A program made the position numbers and the translations under genes. This document shows positions 1 through 7,432 of a stretch of DNA of 64,000 nt, piece after piece. Within the stretch, counting starts at the first letter, position 1. Every line of letters begins with the position of its first letter. The notes under the pieces are model-generated. The model did not search any database. It was not told the DNA's origin and saw nothing but the letters and a program-made list of their open reading frames with translations. This stretch comes from Pseudoselenomonas ruminantium (GTDB lineage Bacteria; Bacillota; Negativicutes; Selenomonadales; Selenomonadaceae): positions 1-64,000 of the forward strand of contig SVCA01000006.1 of assembly GCA_015058625.1 (NCBI GenBank), written 5' to 3'.

Positions 1-81
1 CATACCGAACACAGTAGTTAAGCACTCATACGCCGAAAGTACTTGTCTGGAGACGGACTGGGAGGATAGGGCGTTGCTGGT
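1..81 (+). rRNA. rrf: 5S rRNA, 3' part (cut by window start)
   Basis: The sequence matches positions 122-202 of the complete 5S gene immediately downstream almost base for base, with one internal change (cactcat versus cactcgt) and a different 3' end (gttgctgg versus gttgccag). The 5' part lies outside the window. It is the first of two tandem 5S genes. Confidence 0.9.
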
Positions 82-86
82 TTGAA

Positions 87-202
87 TCTGGTGACGATAG
101 CCGAGTGGTTCCACCTGTTCCCATACCGAACACAGTAGTTAAGCACTCGTACGCCGAAAGTACTTGTCTGGAGACGGACTGGGAGGATAGGGCGTTGCCA
201 GT
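87..202 (+). rRNA. rrf: 5S rRNA, complete second copy
   Basis: A complete 5S rRNA of about 115 nt. Helix I is visible: ctggtgac at 88-95 pairs with gttgccag at 194-201. The conserved internal segments cccataccgaacac and acgccgaaagtac are present. It lies 5 nt after a first 5S copy and 28 nt before the tRNA array, as expected at the end of an rRNA operon. Confidence 0.93.
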
Positions 203-229
203 TAAGAACTCCTTTTTAGGAGTTATGCT

Positions 230-305
230 TCCCCGATAGTTCAGCCGGTAGAACGGTGGACTGTTAATCCATATGTCGCAGGTTCGAATCCTGCTCGGGG
301 AGCCA
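230..305 (+). tRNA. tRNA-Asn(GTT)
   Basis: Cloverleaf with acceptor tccccga/tcgggga, anticodon loop ctGTTaa, T-loop ggttcgaatcc and an encoded CCA end. First of 13 tRNAs in a co-oriented array. Confidence 0.96.
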
Positions 306-329
306 ATTATGATATACCTCTGGGGTGAT

Positions 330-406
330 TGGGGTATAGCCAAGTCGGTTAAGGCACGGGACTTTGACTCCCGCATCCGCTGGTTCGAGTCCAGCTACCC
401 CAGCCA
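330..406 (+). tRNA. tRNA-Gln(TTG)
   Basis: Acceptor tggggta/taccccа-type pairing, anticodon loop ctTTGac, T-loop ggttcgagtcc and encoded CCA. Member of the tRNA array. Confidence 0.95.
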
Positions 407-412
407 GATAAT

Positions 413-488
413 GGTTCACTAGCTCAGTTGGCAGAGCACCTGACTTTTAATCAGGGTGTCCCGGGTTCGAATCCCGGGTGAGCCACCA
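413..488 (+). tRNA. tRNA-Lys(TTT)
   Basis: Acceptor ggttcac/gtgagcc, anticodon loop ctTTTaa, T-loop gggttcgaatccc, encoded CCA. Six bases after the tRNA-Gln. Confidence 0.96.
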
Positions 489-496
489 TTAATTTC

Positions 497-571
497 GGCG
501 CGTTGGTCAAGTGGTTAAGACACCGCCCTTTCACGGCGGCTTCATGGGTTCGAATCCCATACGCGTCACCA
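497..571 (+). tRNA. tRNA-Glu(TTC)
   Basis: Acceptor ggcgcgt/acgcgtc, anticodon loop ctTTCac, T-loop gggttcgaatccc, encoded CCA. Confidence 0.95.
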
Positions 572-580
572 ATATATCAT

Positions 581-656
<76 letters not shown>

Positions 657-662
657 TTATAT

Positions 663-738
663 GGGCGATTAGCTCAGCTGGGAGAGCGCCTGCCTTACAA
701 GCAGGATGTCAGCAGTTCGATCCTGTTATCGCCCACCA
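663..738 (+). tRNA. tRNA-Val(TAC)
   Basis: Acceptor gggcgat/atcgccc, anticodon loop ctTACaa, T-loop agttcgatcct, encoded CCA. Confidence 0.95.
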
Positions 739-744
739 TTTTAT

Positions 745-821
745 GGCCCGGTAGTTTAGTTGGTTAGAATGCCGCCCTGTCACGGCGGAGGTCAGGGGTT
801 CAAGTCCCCTTCGGGTCGCCA
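745..821 (+). tRNA. tRNA-Asp(GTC)
   Basis: Acceptor ggcccgg/tcgggtc, anticodon loop ctGTCac, T-loop gggttcaagtccc, encoded CCA. Confidence 0.95.
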
Positions 822-862
822 CTTTGATATTAACGCCTGCGGGCGTTATATATATAATATGT

Positions 863-938
863 GCCTTTGTAGCTCAGTTGGTAGAGCAGGGGACTGAAAA
901 TCCCCGTGTCAGTGGTTCGATTCCGCTCGAAGGCACCA
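863..938 (+). tRNA. tRNA-Phe(GAA)
   Basis: Acceptor gcctttg/cgaaggc, anticodon loop ctGAAaa, T-loop ggttcgattcc, encoded CCA. Preceded by the small hairpin taacgcctgcgggcgtta at 831-848. Confidence 0.95.
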
Positions 939-951
939 TTTTGTTTATTAA

Positions 952-1027
952 GCTGGTGTAGCTCAATTGGTAGAGCAGCTGACTTGTAATCAGCAGGTTG
1001 GGGGTTCAATTCCTCTCGCCAGCTCCA
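952..1027 (+). tRNA. tRNA-Thr(TGT)
   Basis: Acceptor gctggtg/cgccagc, anticodon loop ctTGTaa, T-loop gggttcaattcct, encoded CCA. Confidence 0.95.
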
Positions 1028-1041
1028 CTTGATGGTTATGT

Positions 1042-1115
1042 GCGGGTGTAGCTCAATGGTAGAGCCCCAGCCTTCCAAGCTGGTCACGTGGGTTCGATTC
1101 CCATCACCCGCTCCA
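1042..1115 (+). tRNA. tRNA-Gly(TCC)
   Basis: Acceptor gcgggtg/cacccgc, anticodon loop ctTCCaa, T-loop gggttcgattccc, encoded CCA. Confidence 0.95.
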
Positions 1116-1127
1116 GTTTTAGATACT

Positions 1128-1216
1128 GCCGGGGTGGCGGAACTGGCAGACGCAACGGACTTAAAATCCGTCGGTTGGAAACAACCGTACCGGTTCGATT
1201 CCGGTCCTCGGCACCA
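1128..1216 (+). tRNA. tRNA-Leu(TAA)
   Basis: Class II tRNA with a long variable arm (cggttggaaacaaccg). Anticodon loop ctTAAaa, T-loop cggttcgattccg, encoded CCA. Confidence 0.95.
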
Positions 1217-1257
1217 CCAATTTCATATAGTTGTAGAGCCCTTGAGGCTGATATAAT

Positions 1258-1344
1258 GCGGACGTGGCGGAATCGGCAGACGCGCTAGTTTCAGGTACTA
1301 GTGGTGGTGACATCGTGGAGGTTCAAGTCCTCTCGTCCGCACCA
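1258..1344 (+). tRNA. tRNA-Leu(CAG)
   Basis: Class II tRNA. Acceptor gcggacg/cgtccgc, anticodon loop ttCAGgt, a long variable arm and encoded CCA. Confidence 0.94.
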
Positions 1345-1378
1345 TTTTTGTGTGTAAAACCTTTTAATCGAATAAATC

Positions 1379-1464
1379 GCGGTCGTGGCGGAATTGGCAG
1401 ACGCGCTACTTTGAGGGGGTAGTGTTCACAAGACGTATGGGTTCAAGTCCCATCGACCGCACCA
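1379..1464 (+). tRNA. tRNA-Leu(GAG)
   Basis: Class II tRNA. Acceptor gcggtcg/cgaccgc, anticodon loop ttGAGgg, variable arm, encoded CCA. Last gene of the array. A near-identical copy lies at 3614-3700 and differs in the variable arm. Confidence 0.95.
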
Positions 1465-1482
1465 TTTTTTTATGAATATAAC

Positions 1483-1524
1483 AACTTGTTCTATGATATA
1501 AATTTCATAGGACAAGTTTTTTTT
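1483..1524 (+). terminator. Rho-independent terminator of the rRNA/tRNA operon
   Basis: A hairpin of aacttgttctatga pairing with ttcataggacaagtt, followed by a run of eight T. It lies 19 nt after the last tRNA and 47 nt before the permease gene. Confidence 0.88.
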
Positions 1525-1570
1525 ATATAAATATCTCATTTTTATCATTTTGCAGGAGTGATGAATCTAC

Positions 1571-2932
1571 ATGAAAGAAGCGAGTATCGAGAACATCTAC
1601 CGGCTGGATGGCAGGGTGCCTCTGGAAGCAGCCATACCTTTTGGCTTGCAGCACGTCCTGGCCATGTTTGTTGCCAATCTGACCCCGATTGTAATTATTG
1701 CCGGGGCAGCAGGCTTTGACAAAGCGATGACAGCCATGCTGGTGCAGAACGCTATGTTTGTAGCAGGGATTGCTACCCTGGTGCAGTTGTATCCACTGTG
1801 GAGAGTGGGAGCGCGTCTGCCGATTGTCATGGGCGTCAGCTTTACTTTTGTGACGGCTATCTGCTTTGTTGCAGCTAATTTTGGCTATGGCGCAGTTGTC
1901 GGCGCAGTTCTGGTCGGCGGTATTTTCGAAGGAACCTTAGGGCTTATGGCCAGATATTGGCGCCGTCTTATTTCGCCGATTGTTTCCTCTATTGTGGTAA
2001 CGACTATCGGTTTTTCCTTGCTCGGAATCGGAATCCGTTCTTTTGGCGGCGGCTACAATGATGGCTATGGTTCTGCGGACAATCTCTTTTTAGGCACGGT
2101 AACGCTCGTTACCTGTCTGCTCTTTTCTTCCTTTGCCAAAGGTTATTACAAGCAGCTGGCGGTATTGGTGGGGCTGGTTGTTGGTTATGTACTTGCCCTG
2201 GGCATGGGCAAGGTTGACTTGTCAGCTGTTTTCAATGGCAGTGTTATTTCTCTGCCGGTGCTTTTGCCCGTTGCACCTGAGTTTCATTTAGGCGCGATTA
2301 TTTCTATCGGAATTATTTTTTTGGTATCAGCGGCGGAAACCATTGGCGATACGACGGCGATGGCCATTGTGGGCTTGAAGCGTGATGTTGCCGAAAAGGA
2401 AATTGCCGGCTCTTTGGCTTGTGATGGCTTTTGCAGCTCCGTGGCTTCTCTTTTTGGTTGTTCACCCATCACGTCGTTCAGTCAGAATGTCGGCCTTATT
2501 GCCATGACAAAGGTGGTAAATCGCTTTGCGATTATGACTGGTGCTGTGGCGATGATTATTGCCGGCATGGTTCCTTCTATCGGGGCCTTTTTTGCCTCCC
2601 TGCCTGATGCGGTCTTAGGGGGCTGTACCATCATGATGTTTGGCTCCATCATGGTCAGCGGTATTCAGATGATGAGTCGTGTGAAGATGACGCAGCGCAA
2701 TGCTACGATTGCGGCGCTTTCGTTTTCGATTGGTATCGGTACGACGACGGCTACGGAAAATGCCATTTGGCATATTTTCCCGCAGGTGGTGCAGGATGTG
2801 TTCAGCGGCAACTGCGTGGCGGTTGTGTATGTGGTGGCAATTTTGCTCGATACCTTCCTGCCGGCTAATATGGAGGCCGCTAAGGTAACTGAAGAAGAAG
2901 AAAATGCTGAACCAGCAACGGATATTGCCTAA
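1571..2932 (+). CDS. pbuX: NCS2-family purine (xanthine/uric acid) permease
   Basis: A 453-residue polytopic membrane protein of the nucleobase:cation symporter-2 family. The NCS2 signature QNVGLIAMTK is visible in the last third, and hydrophobic segments alternate with Gly-rich turns along the length. The C-terminus is acidic and cytoplasmic-like (KVTEEEENAEPATDIA). The start has an aggag sequence at 1554, somewhat distant (12 nt). It lies 18 nt upstream of xanthine phosphoribosyltransferase, so the pair probably imports and salvages xanthine. The sequence alone does not separate xanthine from uric acid; the neighbour favours xanthine. No purine riboswitch was seen upstream, only the tRNA-operon terminator. 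Confidence 0.9.
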   Translation: MKEASIENIYRLDGRVPLEAAIPFGLQHVLAMFVANLTPIVIIAGAAGFDKAMTAMLVQNAMFVAGIATLVQLYPLWRVGARLPIVMGVSFTFVTAICFVAANFGYGAVVGAVLVGGIFEGTLGLMARYWRRLISPIVSSIVVTTIGFSLLGIGIRSFGGGYNDGYGSADNLFLGTVTLVTCLLFSSFAKGYYKQLAVLVGLVVGYVLALGMGKVDLSAVFNGSVISLPVLLPVAPEFHLGAIISIGIIFLVSAAETIGDTTAMAIVGLKRDVAEKEIAGSLACDGFCSSVASLFGCSPITSFSQNVGLIAMTKVVNRFAIMTGAVAMIIAGMVPSIGAFFASLPDAVLGGCTIMMFGSIMVSGIQMMSRVKMTQRNATIAALSFSIGIGTTTATENAIWHIFPQVVQDVFSGNCVAVVYVVAILLDTFLPANMEAAKVTEEEENAEPATDIA

Positions 2933-2950
2933 GGGAAGGAGCTTTTTATC

Positions 2951-3526
2951 ATGAAATTGTTGAAAGACCGTATCTTAAAAGAGGGACATTGCCTGTCGGG
3001 CAATATTTTGAAGGTGGATTCCTTTATCAACCATCAGATTGATCCGGAATTTACGATGGAGATGGGCAAGGAATTTGTGCGCCGCTTTGCAGATGTGGAG
3101 ATTGATAAGGTGCTGACCATTGAATCTTCCGGCATTGCCATTGGCATGGCTGTGGCCTATGAACTCAAAAAGCGTCTGGTTTTTGCGCGCAAGAATCCTT
3201 CGCTGCTCATGCAGGAGGATATGTATACCTGTCCGATTGCGTCCTATACCAAAAAGGAAGCTAAGCTGGTGTACGTGCTGAAAAAGTTCCTGCAGGCTGG
3301 GGAAAATGTCCTCATCATTGACGACTTTATGGCTGACGGCAACGCTGCACTGGGGCTGGCAAATATCGTCGAGCAGGCTGGCGGCAATGTAGTCGGGATT
3401 GGTATTGCCATTGAAAAGTCTTTCCAGCAGGGGGCGCAGCGTGTACGGGAGGCCGGTTACCGGGTTGAGTCCCTCGCTAAAATTGCTTCCTTAGCCAATG
3501 GGCAGATAATTTTTGACGAAGATTGA
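2951..3526 (+). CDS. xpt: Xanthine phosphoribosyltransferase
   Basis: A 191-residue type I phosphoribosyltransferase converting xanthine and PRPP to XMP. The N-terminus MKLLKDRILKEGHCLSGNIL and the PRPP-binding loop VLIIDDFMADGNA (around residues 121-133) are typical of Xpt. Length matches the family. A strong gggaaggag ribosome binding site precedes the ATG. It sits directly after the permease gene on the same strand and is probably co-transcribed with it, an order opposite to the xpt-pbuX order familiar from Bacillus. Confidence 0.95.
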   Translation: MKLLKDRILKEGHCLSGNILKVDSFINHQIDPEFTMEMGKEFVRRFADVEIDKVLTIESSGIAIGMAVAYELKKRLVFARKNPSLLMQEDMYTCPIASYTKKEAKLVYVLKKFLQAGENVLIIDDFMADGNAALGLANIVEQAGGNVVGIGIAIEKSFQQGAQRVREAGYRVESLAKIASLANGQIIFDED

Positions 3527-3613
3527 TTTTTTCCAAAAAGATATTGACATAAGGCCCAAAGTACTCTACAATATTTTTTGTTAATTCGGTGAGTTCACTG
3601 GATAACTGCATAG

Positions 3614-3700
3614 GCGGTCGTGGCGGAATTGGCAGACGCGCTACTTTGAGGGGGTAGTGTTCGCGAGGACGTATGGGTTCAAGTCCCATCGACCGCACCA
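3614..3700 (+). tRNA. tRNA-Leu(GAG), second copy
   Basis: Class II tRNA with acceptor gcggtcg/cgaccgc, anticodon loop ttGAGgg and encoded CCA. It is isolated between xpt and the lipase gene. It differs from the copy at 1379 only in the variable arm (tcgcgaggacg here, tcacaagacg there). Confidence 0.94.
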
Positions 3701-3775
3701 TTTGAATTTTAAGCTCAGACGAGTTTCACAGTGTGGATTGTCTGGGCTTTATTTGTATATCCGGGAGGTGGCAGT

Positions 3776-5197
3776 ATGAAGAGGTTTTTGGTCCACTGTC
3801 TGTTGGTCATCTGTTTTCTATGTGTTGGGATGGGCACAATATCTGCGCAGCAGGTAGCTGTACAGAAAGAGAACAGTACGCAGTCTGAGCAGGCGGAACT
3901 GCATTTGACGGCGGCGATGATTGCCAATGTGGCCTATAATGGTGAACTCAAGACACTGGCCCGCAACTGGCTGATGGCGCGGGGCTGGCAGGTGCTTTCC
4001 TATCAGCCGACACCGGGAGAAGGCGGCAGGCTTTATATTTTTGCACATCGCATTCAGGAACATGACATTGTCTTTGTGACTTTTCCGGGAACAGAAACCA
4101 TCGAGGATGCAAAACTCGACCTGCATATCAGCCGCGTACCGTTCGGAGGTCATACACCGGCGGAGTTTGCGCAAAAGGCAGGTGACATGTCTGGAAAATC
4201 CGGGGATAAGCCCTTGGTACATCGCGGGTTTAACGAATATGTGCAGAAGCTGCTCTTTACCCAGCCGCTGCCACAGATGGAAAACCTGACTTTCGGGGAA
4301 GAAATGGCCAGGGAATTGCAGGACCATCCACAGCGTAAGCTATACCTTACAGGGCACAGCTTAGGGGGCGCCGTGGCTACTTTGACGGCAGCCCGGCTGG
4401 CGGATTTGGGCGTTTCCCCGCAACAGCTGGAGGTCATCACCTTTGGCGCTCCGGCCATGGGCAATGAAGCCTTTGCCCGGGCTTATGAGCATAAATTTTC
4501 CCTGACCCGCGTGGGGATGGCAGGTGACCCGGTGAAAAGCATCCTGCAGTCTTTGACGGGCGGGTTCGTCCAATTCGGCCAACGGGTGGATTGGGAGAGC
4601 AAACTTACGGAACATTTTCCCCATGAAATGGTCCTGTATCTGGATGAAGCCTGGCGGCATTATGTGGATGCCAAGCCTGCCGGAGAATTGCCCAAGCTGG
4701 CCGGGGAGCCGCAGCTTCATCTGCAAAATGCGTTGTATGTTGCTGCGCCAGTCTTTGACATGCCGAAGAATCTGCGCCGGGAACTGCCATATATGGAGCG
4801 GATGGTTCGGGAACTGACGGAATCCACCTACACCCCGCAGCAGCAGGCAGAAAAAAAGCAGGATTTTCGGGGCATGCTGAAGCAGGCGAAGGCGGCAGGC
4901 TGCGGCTATATCCTCTATCAGCAATACACAGGCAAGCGCATCCGCAACGAAAAGGATAATTATCGTCTGACGCTGGAGGAATGTATTTATGATGGAGACG
5001 GCAATATCTGTTACATGCAGTCCCGCAGTACCACAACCAAGGATATGACGCCGGTACAGGCGGCGGCGTATCTCCATGTGCAGGGGGACGCAGACAGGGC
5101 GCAGGCCTTAAATGTTGGAGAAGAATATGCGAAGCGGCAGGATTTTTCCATCATAGATGTGAACACAGAACACAATAAAAATTCTGAAAATAATTGA
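3776..5197 (+). CDS. Secreted class 3 lipase-family protein
   Basis: A 473-residue alpha/beta hydrolase of the fungal-type lipase (Lipase_3) family. Residues 1-23 form a signal peptide (basic MKR, hydrophobic core, AQQ cleavage region), so it is exported. The nucleophile elbow TGHSLGG has its serine at residue 195. FPGTET near residue 100 matches the oxyanion strand of the family. The C-terminal 150 residues have no assignment I recognise. The ATG at 3776 is preferred over in-frame codons from 3731 because ggaggtgg precedes it and the signal peptide starts there. The stop codon lies within the -35 box of the next promoter. The substrate is unknown; acyl lipid or ester hydrolysis is inferred. 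Confidence 0.82.
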   Translation: MKRFLVHCLLVICFLCVGMGTISAQQVAVQKENSTQSEQAELHLTAAMIANVAYNGELKTLARNWLMARGWQVLSYQPTPGEGGRLYIFAHRIQEHDIVFVTFPGTETIEDAKLDLHISRVPFGGHTPAEFAQKAGDMSGKSGDKPLVHRGFNEYVQKLLFTQPLPQMENLTFGEEMARELQDHPQRKLYLTGHSLGGAVATLTAARLADLGVSPQQLEVITFGAPAMGNEAFARAYEHKFSLTRVGMAGDPVKSILQSLTGGFVQFGQRVDWESKLTEHFPHEMVLYLDEAWRHYVDAKPAGELPKLAGEPQLHLQNALYVAAPVFDMPKNLRRELPYMERMVRELTESTYTPQQQAEKKQDFRGMLKQAKAAGCGYILYQQYTGKRIRNEKDNYRLTLEECIYDGDGNICYMQSRSTTTKDMTPVQAAAYLHVQGDADRAQALNVGEEYAKRQDFSIIDVNTEHNKNSENN

Positions 5198-5222
5198 CAG
5201 GAGACTTTCTTTTCGCTATAAT
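5194..5222 (+). promoter_or_regulatory. Consensus sigma-70 promoter
   Basis: TTGACA at 5194-5199 and TATAAT at 5217-5222 with a 17-bp spacer, an exact match to the housekeeping consensus. The TGA stop of the lipase gene (5195-5197) lies inside the -35 box. Transcription would start near 5229, just before the structured RNA described next. Confidence 0.9.
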
Positions 5223-5228
5223 AAGAGT

Positions 5229-5401
5229 AAGCAACGGGAAGGAAGTTCAGCCTTTCCCACAGCTGCCGACATGCAATTCATGTAAGGAGGAGATTCCGAT
5301 GGGATTTTAGGCAGAAACCCATAAGGAAAACATGAAGTGCGATTTGGTTGCGAAGAAAATAACCATCAGCAGGTGACGAGAAAGCCGCTGGTGGTTATTT
5401 T
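5229..5401 (+). ncRNA. Candidate structured RNA or leader ahead of the DUF362 gene
   Basis: About 170 nt with no ORF, driven by a consensus promoter. Visible pairings: gcaac 5231-5235 with gttgc 5349-5353 (closing stem); gggaagg 5236-5242 with cctttccc 5251-5258; acatg 5269-5273 with catgt 5279-5283; ctgcc 5263-5267 with ggcag 5310-5314; and atggg 5299-5303 with cccat 5318-5322. The last two interleave, which would make a pseudoknot. A long hairpin follows (ataaccatcagc with gctggtggttat, 5361-5400), with only a short U-rich end. It could be a riboswitch or attenuator for the gene at 5446, or a free small RNA. I could not match it to a named RNA family. Confidence 0.6.
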
Positions 5402-5445
5402 CATGGTATAATGGATTTATGTGTAGGATATTTTAGGAGGATAAG

Positions 5446-6570
5446 ATGGAAAAGTCTAAGGTTTATTTTACCAGTTTTCGTACGCAGGTGGGCACCAGCT
5501 GGCTGGAAAAGCTGCGCCGTCTGTGCATTGCCGCAGGGATTAAGAACATCGATATGGAAGGCAAGTTTGTCGCCATCAAGATGCACTTTGGCGAGATGGG
5601 CAATCTGGCTTTCCTGCGTCCGCAGTATGCCAAGGTGGTCGCGGATTTGGTCAAGGAGCAGGGCGGTCTGCCGTTTCTGACGGACTGCAATACGCTTTAC
5701 CCCGGCAGCCGCAAGCACGCGCTGGAGCATATGGATATTGCCAATATGCACGGCTTTAATCCCATGACGACGGGCTGTCAGATCATCATTGGCGACGGTC
5801 TTAAAGGCACGGATGATGTGGAAGTTCCCGTGAAAAATGGTGAATATGTTAAAACCGCCAAGATTGGCCGCGCGGTCATGGATGCCGATATCGTGATTTC
5901 GCTCGCGCATTTCAAGGGCCATGAAATGACGGGCTTTGGCGGTGCCATCAAGAATCTGGGCATGGGCTGCGGCAGCCGTGCCGGCAAGATGGAACAGCAT
6001 TCCTCCGGCAAGTGCGTGGTCAATCAGGAGCTTTGCCGCAACTGCCATAAATGCGCCAAGGAATGCGGCTCGAATGCCATCAGCTTCGACACGGGCAAAG
6101 CCTATATCGACCCGGAAAAGTGCAAGGGCTGCGGCCGCTGCATCGGGGCCTGTGGTTTCTCTGCTATTCAAAATGAGCAGTGGGATGCCGGTGATTTGCT
6201 CGACAAGAAGATGGCGGAATATACGCAGGCGGTTGTGCAGGACAGACCCTGCTTCCATATCAATCTGGCCATGGATATTTCGCCGAATTGCGACTGTCAT
6301 GGGGAAAATGATGCGCCCATCCTGCCGGACATCGGTATGTTTGCCTCCTTTGACCCCGTAGCTATCGACCAGGCCAGTGCGGATGCCTGCCAGAAGGCAA
6401 CGCCTGTCCGTGACAGCCAGTTAGGGGATAATCTCGCCAAGGAAGATTGGCACCATCACCATGATGTGTTTATGGACAACAATCCCAATGTGCATTGGAA
6501 GGAAACGCTCGAACATGCGGAAAAAATCGGCATGGGCACGCGGGAATATGAATTGGTGACGCTGAAATGA
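5446..6570 (+). CDS. DUF362 domain protein with two [4Fe-4S] clusters
   Basis: A 374-residue cytoplasmic protein. The first ~185 residues form a DUF362 domain, with the conserved HFKGHEMTGFGGAIKNLGMG stretch. Two ferredoxin motifs follow at about residues 193-240: CRNCHKCAKECG and CKGCGRCIGACG. The DUF362 fold then resumes (DIGMFASFDPVAIDQA). The biochemical function of this family is not established; electron transfer is inferred from the cysteines. The ATG has ttaggagg upstream. It overlaps mazG by 4 nt (ATGA). It follows the structured RNA at 5229-5401. Confidence 0.88.
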   Translation: MEKSKVYFTSFRTQVGTSWLEKLRRLCIAAGIKNIDMEGKFVAIKMHFGEMGNLAFLRPQYAKVVADLVKEQGGLPFLTDCNTLYPGSRKHALEHMDIANMHGFNPMTTGCQIIIGDGLKGTDDVEVPVKNGEYVKTAKIGRAVMDADIVISLAHFKGHEMTGFGGAIKNLGMGCGSRAGKMEQHSSGKCVVNQELCRNCHKCAKECGSNAISFDTGKAYIDPEKCKGCGRCIGACGFSAIQNEQWDAGDLLDKKMAEYTQAVVQDRPCFHINLAMDISPNCDCHGENDAPILPDIGMFASFDPVAIDQASADACQKATPVRDSQLGDNLAKEDWHHHHDVFMDNNPNVHWKETLEHAEKIGMGTREYELVTLK

Positions 6571-7028
6571 AACAAGATGAACTTCGCCGGTTGCAAAAAA
6601 TTGTCGAAGTCCTGCGCTCGGAGAAGGGCTGTCCCTGGGACAGGGAGCAGACCCACGAGAGCCTGAAGCCGGCCTGCATTGAGGAAGCCGCGGAAGTCTT
6701 GGCGGGCATTGATATCCTGAATGCTACGGGCAAGGCGGAAAATCTTAAAGAAGAATTGGGCGACCTGCTGCTGCAGGTCGTCTTTCATGCCCGGCTGGCG
6801 GAAGAAGCAGGACTGTTTACGCTCGATGATGTGGCTAAGGCGGTCAGTGATAAGATGGAGCGGCGGCATCCGCATGTGTTTGCGGGGGCGGACGCAGATT
6901 CGGTTGACTGGGAGGCTATCAAAAAGAGTGAGAAGGCGGGACGCGAGTGGGAGGAAGAGTTCCTGCCGGGAGCGTTTTCGCAGGCAGAAGCATTGATTGC
7001 AAAGGCGCGGGAGCGAAAAGGAATATAG
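6567..7028 (+). CDS. mazG: MazG nucleotide pyrophosphohydrolase, single-domain form
   Basis: A 153-residue protein with the MazG N-terminal signature CPWDREQTHESLKP and the metal-binding EEAAEVL...EELGDLLLQVVFH helix pair (E-x-x-E and E-x-x-D). The canonical E. coli enzyme has two MazG domains and about 260 residues; here one domain remains with a short tail. The family hydrolyses (d)NTPs to monophosphates and pyrophosphate, a house-cleaning role. It is translationally coupled to the DUF362 gene by ATGA. Confidence 0.9.
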   Translation: MKQDELRRLQKIVEVLRSEKGCPWDREQTHESLKPACIEEAAEVLAGIDILNATGKAENLKEELGDLLLQVVFHARLAEEAGLFTLDDVAKAVSDKMERRHPHVFAGADADSVDWEAIKKSEKAGREWEEEFLPGAFSQAEALIAKARERKGI

Positions 7029-7056
7029 GTGGTTGTTTACATCTATATACTAAGAC

Positions 7057-7135
7057 GCCCGGTGGCTGATAATACGTTCCCTCTGCTTATGCAGGCTTGC
7101 CTAACGCGACGGGAAAGCATTATCAGCCACCGGGC
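7057..7135 (+). repeat. Family A hairpin repeat, copy 1
   Basis: A 17-bp perfect inverted repeat (gcccggtggctgataat / attatcagccaccgggc) around a conserved core, cttatgcaggcttgcctaac. A short T run (gtttt) follows the right arm. It lies 28 nt after mazG and could act as its terminator. The core recurs at 7201, 8193, 33130-33166 and 49795-49823 with different arms. Confidence 0.85.
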
Positions 7136-7171
7136 TGTTTTCGTATGTGCCTTTCATCCGTTTGTTAAGCC

Positions 7172-7252
7172 GCCGTGGGGGCAGATGATATTTTTCCTTT
7201 GCTTATACAGGCTTGTCTAACGCGCCGGAAAAACATCATCTGCCCCCACGGC
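7172..7252 (+). repeat. Family A hairpin repeat, copy 2
   Basis: Arms gccgtgggggcagatgat / atcatctgcccccacggc, core cttatacaggcttgtctaac. It sits 36 nt after copy 1. The arms are unrelated to those of copy 1 while the core differs at only a few positions. A TTTT follows. Confidence 0.85.
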
Positions 7253-7330
7253 TTTTGTACGTTGTAAATTGTTGCGAACAGGTATAGCCTGATGCCTCGA
7301 ACAAAACTTACTGTATACATCAATTGTATC

Positions 7331-7360
7331 TTGTAAATGTCTGAAAATATATGCTATACT
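7331..7360 (+). promoter_or_regulatory. Promoter for the DUF6033-like gene
   Basis: TTGTAA at 7331-7336 and TATACT at 7355-7360, 18-bp spacer. The start codon is about 70 nt downstream. Confidence 0.6.
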
Positions 7361-7432
7361 GATAATACCAAGCTATGCCCTCTGGGGCTGGCGTTGAAAG
7401 GGATTTCGTTTTTGTCACAGGAGGAGATTGAC

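Noticed and set aside
1465..1570. A purine riboswitch upstream of the permease-xpt genes
   Set aside because: The region holds only the tRNA-operon terminator and a short AT-rich stretch; the conserved guanine-aptamer loops are not present and there is too little space.
7029..7220. A 63-codon open frame directly after mazG
   Set aside because: It spans two family A hairpins and has no ribosome binding site.
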